64,000 bases of DNA, from NCBI RefSeq assembly GCF_030818905.1, contig NZ_JAUTAZ010000001.1, positions 3,162,001 to 3,226,000 of the forward strand, written 5' to 3'. Position numbers and translations under genes: made by a program. The DNA comes from Microbacterium sp. SORGH_AS_0888 (lineage in GTDB: Bacteria > Actinomycetota > Actinomycetes > Actinomycetales > Microbacteriaceae). Numbering within the stretch: position 1 is the first letter of the stretch; every line of letters starts with the position of its first letter. Positions 22,742 through 31,119 of this stretch are shown here, in pieces. A model generated the notes under the pieces. It made no database searches. It was not told the DNA's origin and saw nothing but the letters and a program-made list of their open reading frames with translations.

Positions 22742-22983
22742 AGCCGTAACTGACGGTCAGAAGGAAGTTGACAATCGCGACACGCCGATAACTCAAAATT
22801 TCTTTTTCTTTCCAAAGATCAGTTAAACAGCGTAATTCCGCGGCTTAATGCGTATAGGACGAGATTGATCGCACAGTTTGCTCGTTTATGGACTTGCGCG
22901 GCCTTTACCAATATGTCAATCTCATTCATGTCGGGATAACAACTTCCCGAAAGTCAAAAGCAAATCGAAAGATTGGAACAATC
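22742..22983 (+). other. AT-rich intergenic region upstream of 22984
   Basis: The most AT-rich stretch of the window, with AAAATTTCTTTTTCTTTCC near 22796 and TTGACA at 22768. It probably holds the promoter of the 22984 operon. No further motif is recognised; a replication or partition site cannot be excluded. Confidence 0.45.
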
Positions 22984-23613
22984 ATGAACACGCAGATCAA
23001 CGACAACATCACCGCCGCATCTATCAACTCCGTCTCCGAGGTGCCGCTCTTCAAGCTCTTCCCGAACGACCCGACGAAGCTCACTTGGAGTTTTGAGCGA
23101 CCTGCCTCCGCGCAGGTCCAGCTTCAGAAGAACCGTCAGATGCTGGCGCAGTTGAGCCCCGTGGCCTATGCCGCACAGGTTGCGGCTTGGAAGGACGAGG
23201 AGTCCAACTTCGAGGTTGACGAAGAGGATGACGACCTACGCGAAGTGAATGCGCTCCTTGAGGATCTGAACCGTCGTGCGCGTGGTGTGTACGAAGCTCG
23301 ACGAGTCAAGATCGTGCGCCGTCTGAGCGGGCCGGTGACGGAGTTCGACATTGACTCGGTTCGCTTCCTCACCGGCGGAATGTCGCCGGAGAAGGTGAAG
23401 CAGGCCGTGACCACAGGCACCGTCAAGATCGGCAAGACCGTAGTGAGTAACGGCGTGCCGGTGAGCGGTGTCGAGCAGGCCACCATCGACATGCTCGACA
23501 CCCTCATCCAGAAGGGCAAGGACGAGGCGAAGAACCGTCGTGAGCAGGCCGCGCTGAACAAGGCGGCAAACGAGGCCATCAAAAGCGGTGAAGCGCTCTC
23601 AGCGGTGGCGTGA
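22984..23613 (+). CDS. Hypothetical charged protein, 209 residues
   Basis: A soluble, mainly helical protein. Residues 75-130 are strongly acidic then basic (NFEVDEEDDDLREVNALL, then RRARGVYEARRVKIVRRL). Residues 140-185 look like a small beta domain (VKQAVTTGTVKIGKTVVS), and the C-terminus is a Lys/Ala coiled coil. Start chosen at ATG 22984, although it is 100 nt inside a longer frame with no ribosome site. Its last 26 bases overlap the next gene in another frame. No family is recognised. Confidence 0.6.
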   Translation: MNTQINDNITAASINSVSEVPLFKLFPNDPTKLTWSFERPASAQVQLQKNRQMLAQLSPVAYAAQVAAWKDEESNFEVDEEDDDLREVNALLEDLNRRARGVYEARRVKIVRRLSGPVTEFDIDSVRFLTGGMSPEKVKQAVTTGTVKIGKTVVSNGVPVSGVEQATIDMLDTLIQKGKDEAKNRREQAALNKAANEAIKSGEALSAVA

Positions 23614-23926
23614 GCTATACGACCAATTGGGTGAAGCCTTGCGCGACTTCACCAGCGCTCACGGGGTGCAGTACGTGCTAGGAGAAGACTCCAAGATCGA
23701 CTCCCTCTATGACCACCTCTGGGGGATGATCCTCGAATCCGCCCCCGAAGAACTGCCGCTTACCGAAGATATTCCAGAGGAGTACATCGCACAGATTCAA
23801 CACGACAACGCTATCCGAGAACTCATCACCGACAAGGTTGAGGAGGAACGTGACTACCTCACGTTCAAACATGACAAGGCGAGTAGGCGGATCAACAGTC
23901 TCACCTACCTCGCGACACCCAAGTAG
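23588..23926 (+). CDS. Hypothetical acidic protein, 112 residues
   Basis: GTG start inside the end of the preceding gene (26-bp overlap), preceded by aaaagc without a clear ribosome site, so the true start may be downstream. Mainly helical: WRELYDQLGEALRDFTSAHG, DHLWGMILESAPEEL and a charged C-terminal helix (VEEERDYLTFKHDKASRRIN). Likely co-expressed with the gene at 22984. Unknown function. Confidence 0.55.
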   Translation: MKRSQRWRELYDQLGEALRDFTSAHGVQYVLGEDSKIDSLYDHLWGMILESAPEELPLTEDIPEEYIAQIQHDNAIRELITDKVEEERDYLTFKHDKASRRINSLTYLATPK

Positions 23927-23995
23927 AACCCGCCAGTGGGGCGGGGGCACATCTCCGCCCCACTGGCTCCCGATCAAGAACCGAAAGGTAACGAA

Positions 23996-24535
23996 ATGTC
24001 CAAGAAGAACAAGAACCACAGTCGTAGTCGAAAGAACCCGAGCAACCGCAGAGGCTCGATCAACCGCCATCACCTCATCGAGGTGGCGTGGCAAAAGGAG
24101 GCTGCACAGGTCGCGTCCGACATGCTCACCAGCTTCGGGGAGCTATGGCGCGAGCACTTCGACCAACAGCAGTTCGCCATCATCAACCGTGAGATTACCG
24201 TCGTTGCTCAGAGTCTCATGGAGACCTTCGGAGGCCTGATCTGGCTACGTGGAATTGGGTGGAACGGCACCCACTGGGAGCTGGGAATAGAAATGGACGC
24301 TCGCGCAGTGTGGGTTCCGATCGTGCTGAAAAACAGTTTGGAACTGGCGCAAGCGCTGGAAACTTCCAGGAGTGCTCCGGGGTTAGCCCCATCGCTTCTG
24401 TCGCTGCTTCAGGCGATCCTCTGCGGCGAAACTGGTGACCCAGCCGACCTCCACGAGTTTCGCGCTGATGGGTTCCGCTACCGGCATTTCGACCATTGCC
24501 CCACTGTTGAGGATATTAAGGGTGCGGCAGCATGA
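23996..24535 (+). CDS. Hypothetical protein with basic N-terminus, 179 residues
   Basis: The first 25 residues are Lys/Arg/Asn/Ser-rich (KKNKNHSRSRKNPSNRRG), as in nucleic acid-binding tails. An all-alpha region with Trp follows (MLTSFGELWREHFDQQ), then a beta-like segment (WNGTHWELGIEMDARAVWV) and a C-terminal helical domain. ATG 23996 has gaaagg upstream. It sits in a run of three or four unrelated hypothetical genes before the terminator at 25106. No family is recognised. Confidence 0.6.
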   Translation: MSKKNKNHSRSRKNPSNRRGSINRHHLIEVAWQKEAAQVASDMLTSFGELWREHFDQQQFAIINREITVVAQSLMETFGGLIWLRGIGWNGTHWELGIEMDARAVWVPIVLKNSLELAQALETSRSAPGLAPSLLSLLQAILCGETGDPADLHEFRADGFRYRHFDHCPTVEDIKGAAA

Positions 24536-24607
24536 GCCCTTCGCTACCACTGCATGCCTCGACCGCTGCATTGACCCGATCACTAACGCCCACTGGAAGG
24601 AAGAACC

Positions 24608-25045
24608 ATGAGTAACAAGAGCAGGAGATGTTCCGGAGACCCGCGCAAACGTGCTGAGACTCGTCTACAGGAATGGATGCGCGATCACTATGACCGCAAC
24701 TGTGAGGACGATCCATTCTGGCGCGGTGCGACCTACTTTGAGGTACCCAGACTGTCGAGGGACCCAGAGATGCTCGCGATGCAGCTTGAGATTCTCGCCA
24801 TCGGAGCGCGCGAGATCCTTGGGAAGTCTCCAGAGGGGACGTCGCGTCGGTTCGCCGTAATTATCGACCATCCCTTTGACCGGAACCTCTCGATCCTTCG
24901 TCACAAGCTCGACGTGGCTCTCCCCGAAGAACAAGACCGTGCGGCATGGACGAAGCACACGCTGAGTATCTCTTCCGCCCCCGCGGGCACGGTTCGCCGC
25001 GAATACGACGAGCACCGCGCGAGAGTCGTTTCGGTGAGCGACTGA
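24608..25045 (+). CDS. Hypothetical protein, 145 residues
   Basis: Basic N-terminal helix (KRAETRLQEWMRDHYDRN), then a mixed domain with LAMQLEILAIGAREIL and RRFAVIIDHPFDRNLSIL. The ATG has ggaagg upstream. It is last in its run; a perfect 17-bp hairpin follows, shared with the convergent lipoprotein gene. Possibly related in architecture to the protein at 23996 (basic tail, then helical domain), but no sequence match is clear. Function unknown. Confidence 0.6.
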   Translation: MSNKSRRCSGDPRKRAETRLQEWMRDHYDRNCEDDPFWRGATYFEVPRLSRDPEMLAMQLEILAIGAREILGKSPEGTSRRFAVIIDHPFDRNLSILRHKLDVALPEEQDRAAWTKHTLSISSAPAGTVRREYDEHRARVVSVSD

Positions 25046-25105
25046 GAGGATGAGCTAGTGCTCGACCGTACTGATGTACGAGTCCAAACCGCCGTGGAAA
25101 CACGA

Positions 25106-25146
25106 AGAGAGGCCATGAGTTTGAAACTCATGGCCTCTCTTCTTTT
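25106..25146. terminator. Bidirectional terminator
   Basis: A perfect 17-bp stem (AGAGAGGCCATGAGTTT and its complement) around a single G, TCTTCTTTT on the plus side, between convergent genes. Confidence 0.85.
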
Positions 25147-25187
25147 GCGAGGAGCGCGCGGCCATACCTATGGCTGGAAGCTCACGC

Positions 25188-25739
25188 TCACTGCCTAAAC
25201 CACGTCTCCGCGCCCATGCCTTGGAAGAACCAGATCCGCTCACGCGCCTCGTCATCGTTCATCACCGTCTGCTCTGCCCTCGCGACATCGGAGCTGAACA
25301 CGTGGAACGGCGTCGCAACCTCTGCGGGGCAGTACATGAACCCCATCCCCGGATACTGCCGATTGAAGCTGTGTCCGGTGAAGCACCCGTCAACCACGTC
25401 GTCCTGTTGAATGATCCATCGCTCATCGAGAACGTCGAACGATGCACCCTCGATGGTTTGGCACGTTCCGCTCGCCCCACACCACGTTCCATCGATCTGT
25501 AGCCACGACCACGGCGGCGGCACGTCACTAGTTGGTTCCGGTGTCGGTTCCTCAGTGACGACGGGAGGAGGGGTAGGCGTAGCAGTCGGCGTACGCGGCT
25601 TGATCGTCCCCGAAACTGTCGGCAGAGGAGTGTTCTTCGTATCCGGTGAAGCGGCCTCCGCGGTTACGCAACCGCTCAATAACGCCGCCGCCGTAACCGC
25701 CATCGTCAATGTGAGTGTGATCCTCGAATACCGCATCAT
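25188..25739 (-). CDS. Predicted lipoprotein with Pro/Thr-rich linker
   Basis: 183 residues. Signal peptide with lipobox LLSGC (Cys near residue 23), then a Pro/Thr/Glu linker (about 38-78) and a C-terminal domain with four Cys (WCGASGTC, DGCFTG, MYCPA) probably paired in disulfides outside the cell. Residues such as WSWLQIDGTW and SFDVLDERWIIQ suggest a small beta domain of lipocalin-like character. Its linker coincidentally encodes RTPTA, giving a near copy of the second leader element. No neighbours on the same strand; function unknown. Confidence 0.7.
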   Translation of the reverse strand: MMRYSRITLTLTMAVTAAALLSGCVTAEAASPDTKNTPLPTVSGTIKPRTPTATPTPPPVVTEEPTPEPTSDVPPPWSWLQIDGTWCGASGTCQTIEGASFDVLDERWIIQQDDVVDGCFTGHSFNRQYPGMGFMYCPAEVATPFHVFSSDVARAEQTVMNDDEARERIWFFQGMGAETWFRQ

Positions 25740-26095
25740 GTCTTCCCCATCGTGAACGCGGTATGTGCCGCGCCACCGTGACGAGGCCCGCGTGGATGGG
25801 CACGTTAACGGGTTGCGACGACACCGACGCGAGAGCGCAAGCAGGCCGCGACGGGCAACGCGTAGCCGTGGTTGAGACGCCGTAGGAGGCGATCTGGACG
25901 CCTAACTCGACCCCGACGCATCGTCGCGTCACCGCGCTTCATCGAACGGGAGAACGCCGCGCAGCGAAGTGCGACACGTTCCCCGATGAGCGCTCGTCGC
26001 CCATCGGCTCCGGAGGCTCGCCGGAGGTCGCGCGCCCCCAAAGAAGAACGTCGCTCTCGCTGATGCGAAGAGTTCAAGACGTCTGCGAGAACACA
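25740..26095. other. Intergenic region without a supported gene
   Basis: About 350 bp between the divergent lipoprotein and 26131 genes. A plus frame at 25872 is Arg/Ser-rich and unconvincing. Short hairpins only; presumably holds the lipoprotein promoter. Confidence 0.5.
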
Positions 26096-26123
26096 TTGAC
26101 ACTCTCCACTGTCCGATTAGCGT
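26096..26123 (+). promoter_or_regulatory. Promoter of a leaderless mRNA
   Basis: TTGACA, 16-nt spacer, TAGCGT, 7 nt, ATG at 26131: the same geometry as at 19297 and 22283. GACA-N8-TGTC overlaps it as a loose inverted repeat. Confidence 0.65.
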
Positions 26124-26130
26124 CATTCCC

Positions 26131-26193
26131 ATGAACACGGCGCGCGTTCCCGAAGCCATCAACAGTGTCACGCCCCACAGGGCGGCGAGATGA
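26131..26193 (+). CDS. Predicted 20-residue leader peptide
   Basis: ATG placed exactly where the promoter predicts the mRNA 5' end. It encodes MNTARVPEAINSVTPHRAAR and stops in ATGA, overlapping the start of the gene at 26190. Its likely role is to deliver ribosomes to the next gene by coupling. It could also be regulatory. Confidence 0.45.
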   Translation: MNTARVPEAINSVTPHRAAR

Positions 26194-26462
26194 CCGATGG
26201 CGCTAACGACACCACGGTAGATGCGGAGCTTCACTGGACGCATATCCCGGGGGAAGGCATGTTCAAGCCTCTGCTGGACGCGAACGGCAATACCCGAGCG
26301 TCCCTCCAGTTCCGGGAGGGGCTCTACCTCCTCGGGGCCCGGGATGCGTCGACACGTCGCTTGATCTTCTTCGACAAGAGCAACTTCAAGTCAGAGGAGC
26401 AAGCTGTCTCGTACTTCAACGAGTGGGCCCGCACCCACGGCGACGTTCGCACTACTGCCTGA
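26190..26462 (+). CDS. Hypothetical protein, 90 residues
   Basis: A small beta-rich protein: AELHWTHIPGEGMFKPLLD, ASLQFREGLYLLGARDAS, LIFFDKSNF, then an amphipathic helix SYFNEWARTHGD. It has no ribosome site of its own; translation is probably coupled to the upstream 20-codon peptide. It is the leftmost gene of the more GC-rich defence-like stretch. No family is recognised. Confidence 0.6.
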   Translation: MTDGANDTTVDAELHWTHIPGEGMFKPLLDANGNTRASLQFREGLYLLGARDASTRRLIFFDKSNFKSEEQAVSYFNEWARTHGDVRTTA

Positions 26463-26494
26463 ACTGGGCGCCAGGGGGCGGGTAGGCTCCGGCG

Positions 26495-26655
26495 ATGGAC
26501 GACCTACAGCGCCAGAGGGAACGTCGCCAAGCTCGCGAAGAGTCCATGAGCGTGCCGAACTGTCCAGGATGTCTCCACCCGATGGACGCAGTCGAAGCGC
26601 GTGGGCGGCCGCAGTGGCGATGCCGCGTTACGCCGCTGAGCACGACTAGGCGGGG
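26495..26655 (+). pseudogene. Possible zinc-ribbon gene remnant
   Basis: Starts MDDLQRQRERRQAREE and contains CPGCLHPMDAVEARGRPQWRC, a Cys2-x-Cys zinc-ribbon-like half site. The frame then continues antisense through the membrane gene at 26674 with non-protein composition. I treat the 5' part as a truncated gene; a second CxxC half is missing. Alternative: chance open frame. Confidence 0.3.
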
Positions 26656-26673
26656 CGTTGCGGGTGGAGCGCC

Positions 26674-27198
26674 TCACGCCTCCGGAGCCTCGCCGTCCAG
26701 CATGAGCTTGCCTCCGGCCAGGCCGAGCACGATCACGCCCACCGTAGCCACTGTGAGCAGGCCCACCTTGTTGAACATGGAAAGCTTGAAGGCCTTGCTC
26801 TCGGAGTCCTTCTTGGACTCCATCTCCACGCTCTTGCCAATCTCAGCCGTGATCAGTAGTTGTTGCTCCAGCGTCAGGTCCGGATTCTTGAGAAGCCCCG
26901 CCAGCGAGTCTCGCCACTGTTTGTGTGCCTCGCGGAGCCCTTGCTCGCTCGCGTCGTTCGAGTTGAGGATCGACTGGAACGCTTTGTCGTTCGCGTCGAG
27001 CGCGTCTGACGCCAGCTTCCGGAACTCCGGCAGTTGTTCTATGAGCTTGATCTGCACCTCTGAACTCACATGCTGAACAGCTACAGCAAAGCGCGCGAAG
27101 TCCTTCGTAGCCAGCTTCTTGAGGGCCTCGAACTTCCGCGGTGAGACCGCCTCGCTAGTGCTGTCTCCGGAAGTGCTTGCTTCGTCCTCGTCGGCCAT
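26674..27198 (-). CDS. Helical protein with C-terminal membrane anchor
   Basis: 174 residues from the ATG of MADEDEASTSGDST; longer upstream frames look non-coding. An acidic start, a long helical region (about 20-135, with FEALKKLATKDFARFAVAVQ and EQQLLITAEIGKSVEMESKK), and a transmembrane segment near 145-165 (VGLLTVATVGVIVLGLAGG). Divergent from the broken ATPase gene with 87 bp between them. Possibly the membrane partner of that ATPase system, judged only by location. Confidence 0.6.
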   Translation of the reverse strand: MADEDEASTSGDSTSEAVSPRKFEALKKLATKDFARFAVAVQHVSSEVQIKLIEQLPEFRKLASDALDANDKAFQSILNSNDASEQGLREAHKQWRDSLAGLLKNPDLTLEQQLLITAEIGKSVEMESKKDSESKAFKLSMFNKVGLLTVATVGVIVLGLAGGKLMLDGEAPEA

Positions 27199-28810
27199 GA
27201 CTACATCTTGGCGAACCTGCCGCTGGACCGCGAGAGCATCGAAGGCCTCTCGGCGCGGAGGGGTCCCGCCAACTAGGTTTGGAGGATGGAGAAGCTCAAC
27301 ATCGCCCTGAAAAACTGCCACGGCATTCGGGAGCTTGACGCGAGCTTCAACTTCGCGAAGGGCAACGCCGTCGCGATCTACGCACCCAACGGCACGATGA
27401 AGACCTCCTTCGCTCGAACCCTTGCGGACCTGTCGAACGAGGTCGAGACCACGGACCACATGTTTCCGACGCGTGAGACCGTGCGAAGCGTCACAGACGA
27501 GGCCGGTAGCGAACTCGACCCGCAAGACGTCGTTGTCGTTCTCTCCTACGACGAGGAGCTTGGCCCGTCCGAGTCGACCTCCACTCTCCTGGTCAACGCC
27601 GACCTCCGGAAGGAGTACGAGAGCCTGCAGGTCGACTTGTTCGCCGCGCGGGAAAGCCTTGTTGCTGCACTTCGTGAGCAGGTTGGACCGAAGCTGGACG
27701 TACCTGCCGCAATCTCCCAAGTGTTCATGCAGCAGGACGACAAGTTCTTCGATGCTCTAGTTCGCGTGAGCTATGAGGTCGAACAACAGGAAGACGCACC
27801 CTTCGCTGACCTGCCTTACGAGCTTCTCTTCGCTGAGCGGGTCGTGACTATGCTCCGGACGCCCGCCGTGCAGAGCGCCCTCGCGCAGTACGTCACGCGC
27901 CTGAACGAGCTGCTGGACGAGTCTTCGTTCTTCAGCCGCAACTCCTTCGACTTCTACAGCGCAAGCAAGGTGACCAAGAGCCTTGGCGACAGCGGCTTCT
28001 TCGCGGCTAGCCACACCTTGCTTCTGCACGGAGAGGATGTTCCGCGTAGCGTCAGCAACCACGAGGAACTCGAAGCGATCATCGAGGAAGAGAAGTCGCG
28101 GATCACCGACGACCCGGCTCTCAAGAAGAAGCTGGACCTCGTTGAGAAAGCTCTCCAAAAGAACGTAGACACTCAGAAGTTCTTCGAGTTCATCGCGGAG
28201 CACGAGGAACTGCTTCCGTTCCTGGTCAACGTTGACCAGTTTCATCAGGCGGTGTGGAAGTCCTACTTCAAGACCCACGAATCGCTCTTTCAGCACGCAG
28301 TGAAGTGCTTCAAGGACACTGAAGTCCGGCGGAAGGACATTGAGCGACAAGCCGCCGCCGAGAGCACGCAGTGGGAAAACGTAATCAAGATCTTCAACGA
28401 CCGCTTCTTCGTCCCGTTTCGGCTCAGCGCGGAGAACAAGCACCGGGTCATGCTGGGTCAAGACTCCATGTTGAAGCTCGTTTTCCGCTTTGAGGACGGC
28501 TCTGACTCCCGTGGGGTCGAGCGTGACGATCTGCTTGAGGTGCTCAGCAACGGCGAGAAGAAGGCGCTGTATATCCTCAACGTGCTCTTCGAAATGGAGG
28601 CTCGCAAAGCTGCTGGTCGTGAAACCTTATTCGTAATCGATGACCTTGCGGACTCCTTCGACTACAAGAACAAGTACGCCATCATCCAGTACCTCAAGGA
28701 GATGGCCGACCACACTAACTTCAAGCTGATCCTGCTTACGCACAACTTCGACTTCTTCCGAACTCTGAACAGTCGGCGAGTAGTGAGCTACAACCGCAGC
28801 TTCATGGCGC

Positions 28811-29436
28811 AGAAGGGCGAGACGAAGGTCGTCCTCAGCAAGGCTGAGCACATCAACAATCCGTTCATTCACGGATTCAAGAAGCACTTCTTCACCAACG
28901 GTATGGAGCGGATCGCCTCTATCCCGTTCGTTCGCAACATCCTCGAGTACACCAAGGGGACAGACGACCCCGACTACATGAAGCTCACCTCGCTCCTCCA
29001 CTGGAAGCAGGACTCGCGTTCCATCACAAACGCTGAGCTCGACCGGATCTTCATCGACACATTTCGGGGCTTTGAGAACGAAGCATGGGGCGCGCCCACC
29101 GAGCCAGTGCTGGACCTCCTCTCCTAGAAGGGCGAGACGAAGGTCGTCCTCAGCAAGGCTGAGCACATCAACAATCCGTTCATTCACGGATTCAAGAAGC
29201 ACTTCTTCACCAACGGTATGGAGCGGATCGCCTCTATCCCGTTCGTTCGCAACATCCTCGAGTACACCAAGGGGACAGACGACCCCGACTACATGAAGCT
29301 CACCTCGCTCCTCCACTGGAAGCAGGACTCGCGTTCCATCACAAACGCTGAGCTCGACCGGATCTTCATCGACACATTTCGGGGCTTTGAGAACGAAGCA
29401 TGGGGCGCGCCCACCGAGCCAGTGCTGGACCTCCTC
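28811..29436. repeat. Tandem direct duplication, 311 bp, in the ATPase gene
   Basis: 28811-29121 and 29126-29436 are identical by eye, separated by TCCT. The period of 315 keeps the reading frame, but the junction ctcctcTCCTagaag creates an in-frame TAG. Confidence 0.9.
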
Positions 29437-29594
29437 ATCGAGCAAGCCGACATGGCCGTTCAGGCGGACGAAGGGGTCAACTTCGAGAACAAGATCGTGC
29501 TTTCAATCGCCACGCGACTCCTTTCGGAGAGCTACATGGTTGCGGAGATTGCAGACCCGCCGTTTACGGACAGCATCACTGGCAATCAGACTCA

Positions 29595-29991
29595 GGCGCT
29601 GTTCCAGCGGTTCAAGAACCGCGGGCTAGGCACGGTGGAGTCGAGGAACACGCTAGACGGTGTTGTGCTCATGACGCCCGAAAACATCCATGTCAACTCG
29701 TTCATGTACGAGCCGATCATCGACATGTCCGATGCTGCGCTTCGGGGACTCTACGCGGAGGTCAAGCGCATTAGGTCAGCGAGCTACGCAGTTGTCGAAC
29801 TGCGCTCGCTTGGCGCTGTTCCAGCGGTTCAAGAACCGCGGGCTAGGCACGGTGGAGTCGAGGAACACGCTAGACGGTGTTGTGCTCATGACGCCCGAAA
29901 ACATCCATGTCAACTCGTTCATGTACGAGCCGATCATCGACATGTCCGATGCTGCGCTTCGGGGACTCTACGCGGAGGTCAAGCGCATTAG
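29595..29991. repeat. Direct duplication, 180 bp, with 37-nt hairpin filler
   Basis: 29595-29774 and 29812-29991 are identical by eye. The spacer 29775-29811 folds on itself (AGCGAG..GCAGTT gtcg AACTGC..CTCGCT), and 17 nt of it (TCGAACTGCGCTCGCTT) recur at 30176-30192 in the next gene. Confidence 0.9.
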
Positions 29992-30018
29992 TCCTGGTCT
30001 GGACTGAGCGATGTGCGG

Positions 30019-31119
30019 CTACTTATTGCCCTTCGAGTTGTTGTCGAAGGAACAGAGCATCTGAAGGTTTTCGGGGACTGTCTTGCCGCCCTTGCTCCAA
30101 GGCACGATGTGATCGCCGGCCATCTCCTCGTAGCTGAACGTCTTTCCGCAGACAGGGCACGCGCCCTTCTGCTTCTCGAACTGCGCTCGCTTCTGGTTCT
30201 CTGAAAAGGCACGCAGACCCAGGTGACGTTCGTCGCCCGTGAGCAGGTAGGGGTAAATGCCCGGCTTCTTCTGCACCTCATCGTCCTTGACGAGGTCGCT
30301 CACGCGCTCTTCCAGCTCTACCGAGTTCAGTGGAGCATCTTTGAACTCGTTATAGAGCGCTCCCCACTTCACGCTCTTCATGGTGCTTCGGTAGTTGGGG
30401 AAAACGGCCTTCACCCAGGCGATGACGCTCTGGAAGTACTGCCAGAGGGGTGCGGCGTTGGCGTCGTTCTGGTGGAGGCCCATGTAGCCCTCCACATCGC
30501 CATCGTTGACCCACTTGATGACCTTCTCCAGGTAGTCCTGACGGATCGGAGCACCCGATACGTAGTCAGACCCCAGTTGGTAGGCCGGACAGCCGGTCTT
30601 GCTGAAGTAGCGCTTAGCGTCGGTAACCCAAGGCCCTGCGTAGATGGCGTTCAGGAGTTCTTGGTCCGTGAGCTTCTCGCCTGCGGTGTTGATGACCTTG
30701 AACCAGTCCAGCTTCTCGCTGGGTGTTCCCTCGCACAGGTAGACGGTTACCTTGTAGTTACGCAGGCGCTCCTTCTCGTCTGGCTGAAGGTTGTGGAAGT
30801 ACCGCTGCTCAGGCTTGCCAAAGAGGGAGAGCGCGAACTCGCCGTCCATGTACTGGCAGAGCGAGATGGTGCGCTGCTGTCCGTCGATCACCTCGAAGTC
30901 ATCTTCTCCGTTGACAGCCCAGTACATGACGTTGAGTGGGAAGTCCTTCGAAGCCGTCTCGATAACGGCCTGGCGTTGCTTGCCCGTGTAGACGAACTCC
31001 CGCTGGTACGGAGGCCTAATGTCGAGCTTGCCTCCGTAGGCTCTCGCCCCCAACTCAGCGCTATCTTCGAAGCCTTCGGTGAGCTGAGCGGCCGTCAGCT
31101 GCAGGGGAGTTATCTTCAC
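30019..31119 (-). CDS. DUF262-HNH nuclease, probable restriction component
   Basis: 366 residues. The N-terminal DUF262 (ParB/Srx-like) domain shows RPPYQREFVYTGKQRQ and the DGQQRTISL motif near residue 80. The C-terminus is an HNH endonuclease: CPVCGKTFSYEEM, then GDHIVPWSKGGKT, then NLQMLCSFDNNSKGN, with the DH pair and final Asn of the HNH core. The domain pair is known from GmrSD-like and other restriction proteins. Its start overlaps the stop of the methyltransferase gene by 4 bp, so the two are translated together; the methyltransferase would protect self DNA. I infer a type II-like restriction-modification pair. Confidence 0.8.
   Translation of the reverse strand: MKITPLQLTAAQLTEGFEDSAELGARAYGGKLDIRPPYQREFVYTGKQRQAVIETASKDFPLNVMYWAVNGEDDFEVIDGQQRTISLCQYMDGEFALSLFGKPEQRYFHNLQPDEKERLRNYKVTVYLCEGTPSEKLDWFKVINTAGEKLTDQELLNAIYAGPWVTDAKRYFSKTGCPAYQLGSDYVSGAPIRQDYLEKVIKWVNDGDVEGYMGLHQNDANAAPLWQYFQSVIAWVKAVFPNYRSTMKSVKWGALYNEFKDAPLNSVELEERVSDLVKDDEVQKKPGIYPYLLTGDERHLGLRAFSENQKRAQFEKQKGACPVCGKTFSYEEMAGDHIVPWSKGGKTVPENLQMLCSFDNNSKGNK

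Larger units (their letters stand above)
27286..30007 (+). pseudogene. AAA/ABC-type ATPase (RloC/OLD-like), disrupted by two tandem duplications
   Basis: The intact part reads 613 residues to TAG at 29125. It contains a P-loop variant YAPNGTMKTSF (about 32-42), long helical insertions, an ABC-like signature VLSNGEKKALYIL (about 420), Walker B LFVIDDLADSF and a switch LLTHNFDFFRT. Such proteins (AAA_13, RloC/PrrC or OLD-like) are frequent in phage defence. A 311-bp segment is duplicated, creating the stop. Further on, a 180-bp segment is duplicated with 37 nt of filler, shifting the frame. Removing one copy of each gives one open frame of 729 codons ending at 30007 (VKRISPGLD end). No nuclease motif is visible in the C-terminus. 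Either a true inactivation or an assembly fault. Confidence 0.75.

Noticed and set aside
25872..26063. Plus-strand 63-codon Arg-rich frame
   Set aside because: About a third arginine, no ribosome site, no promoter; looks like GC-biased noise.
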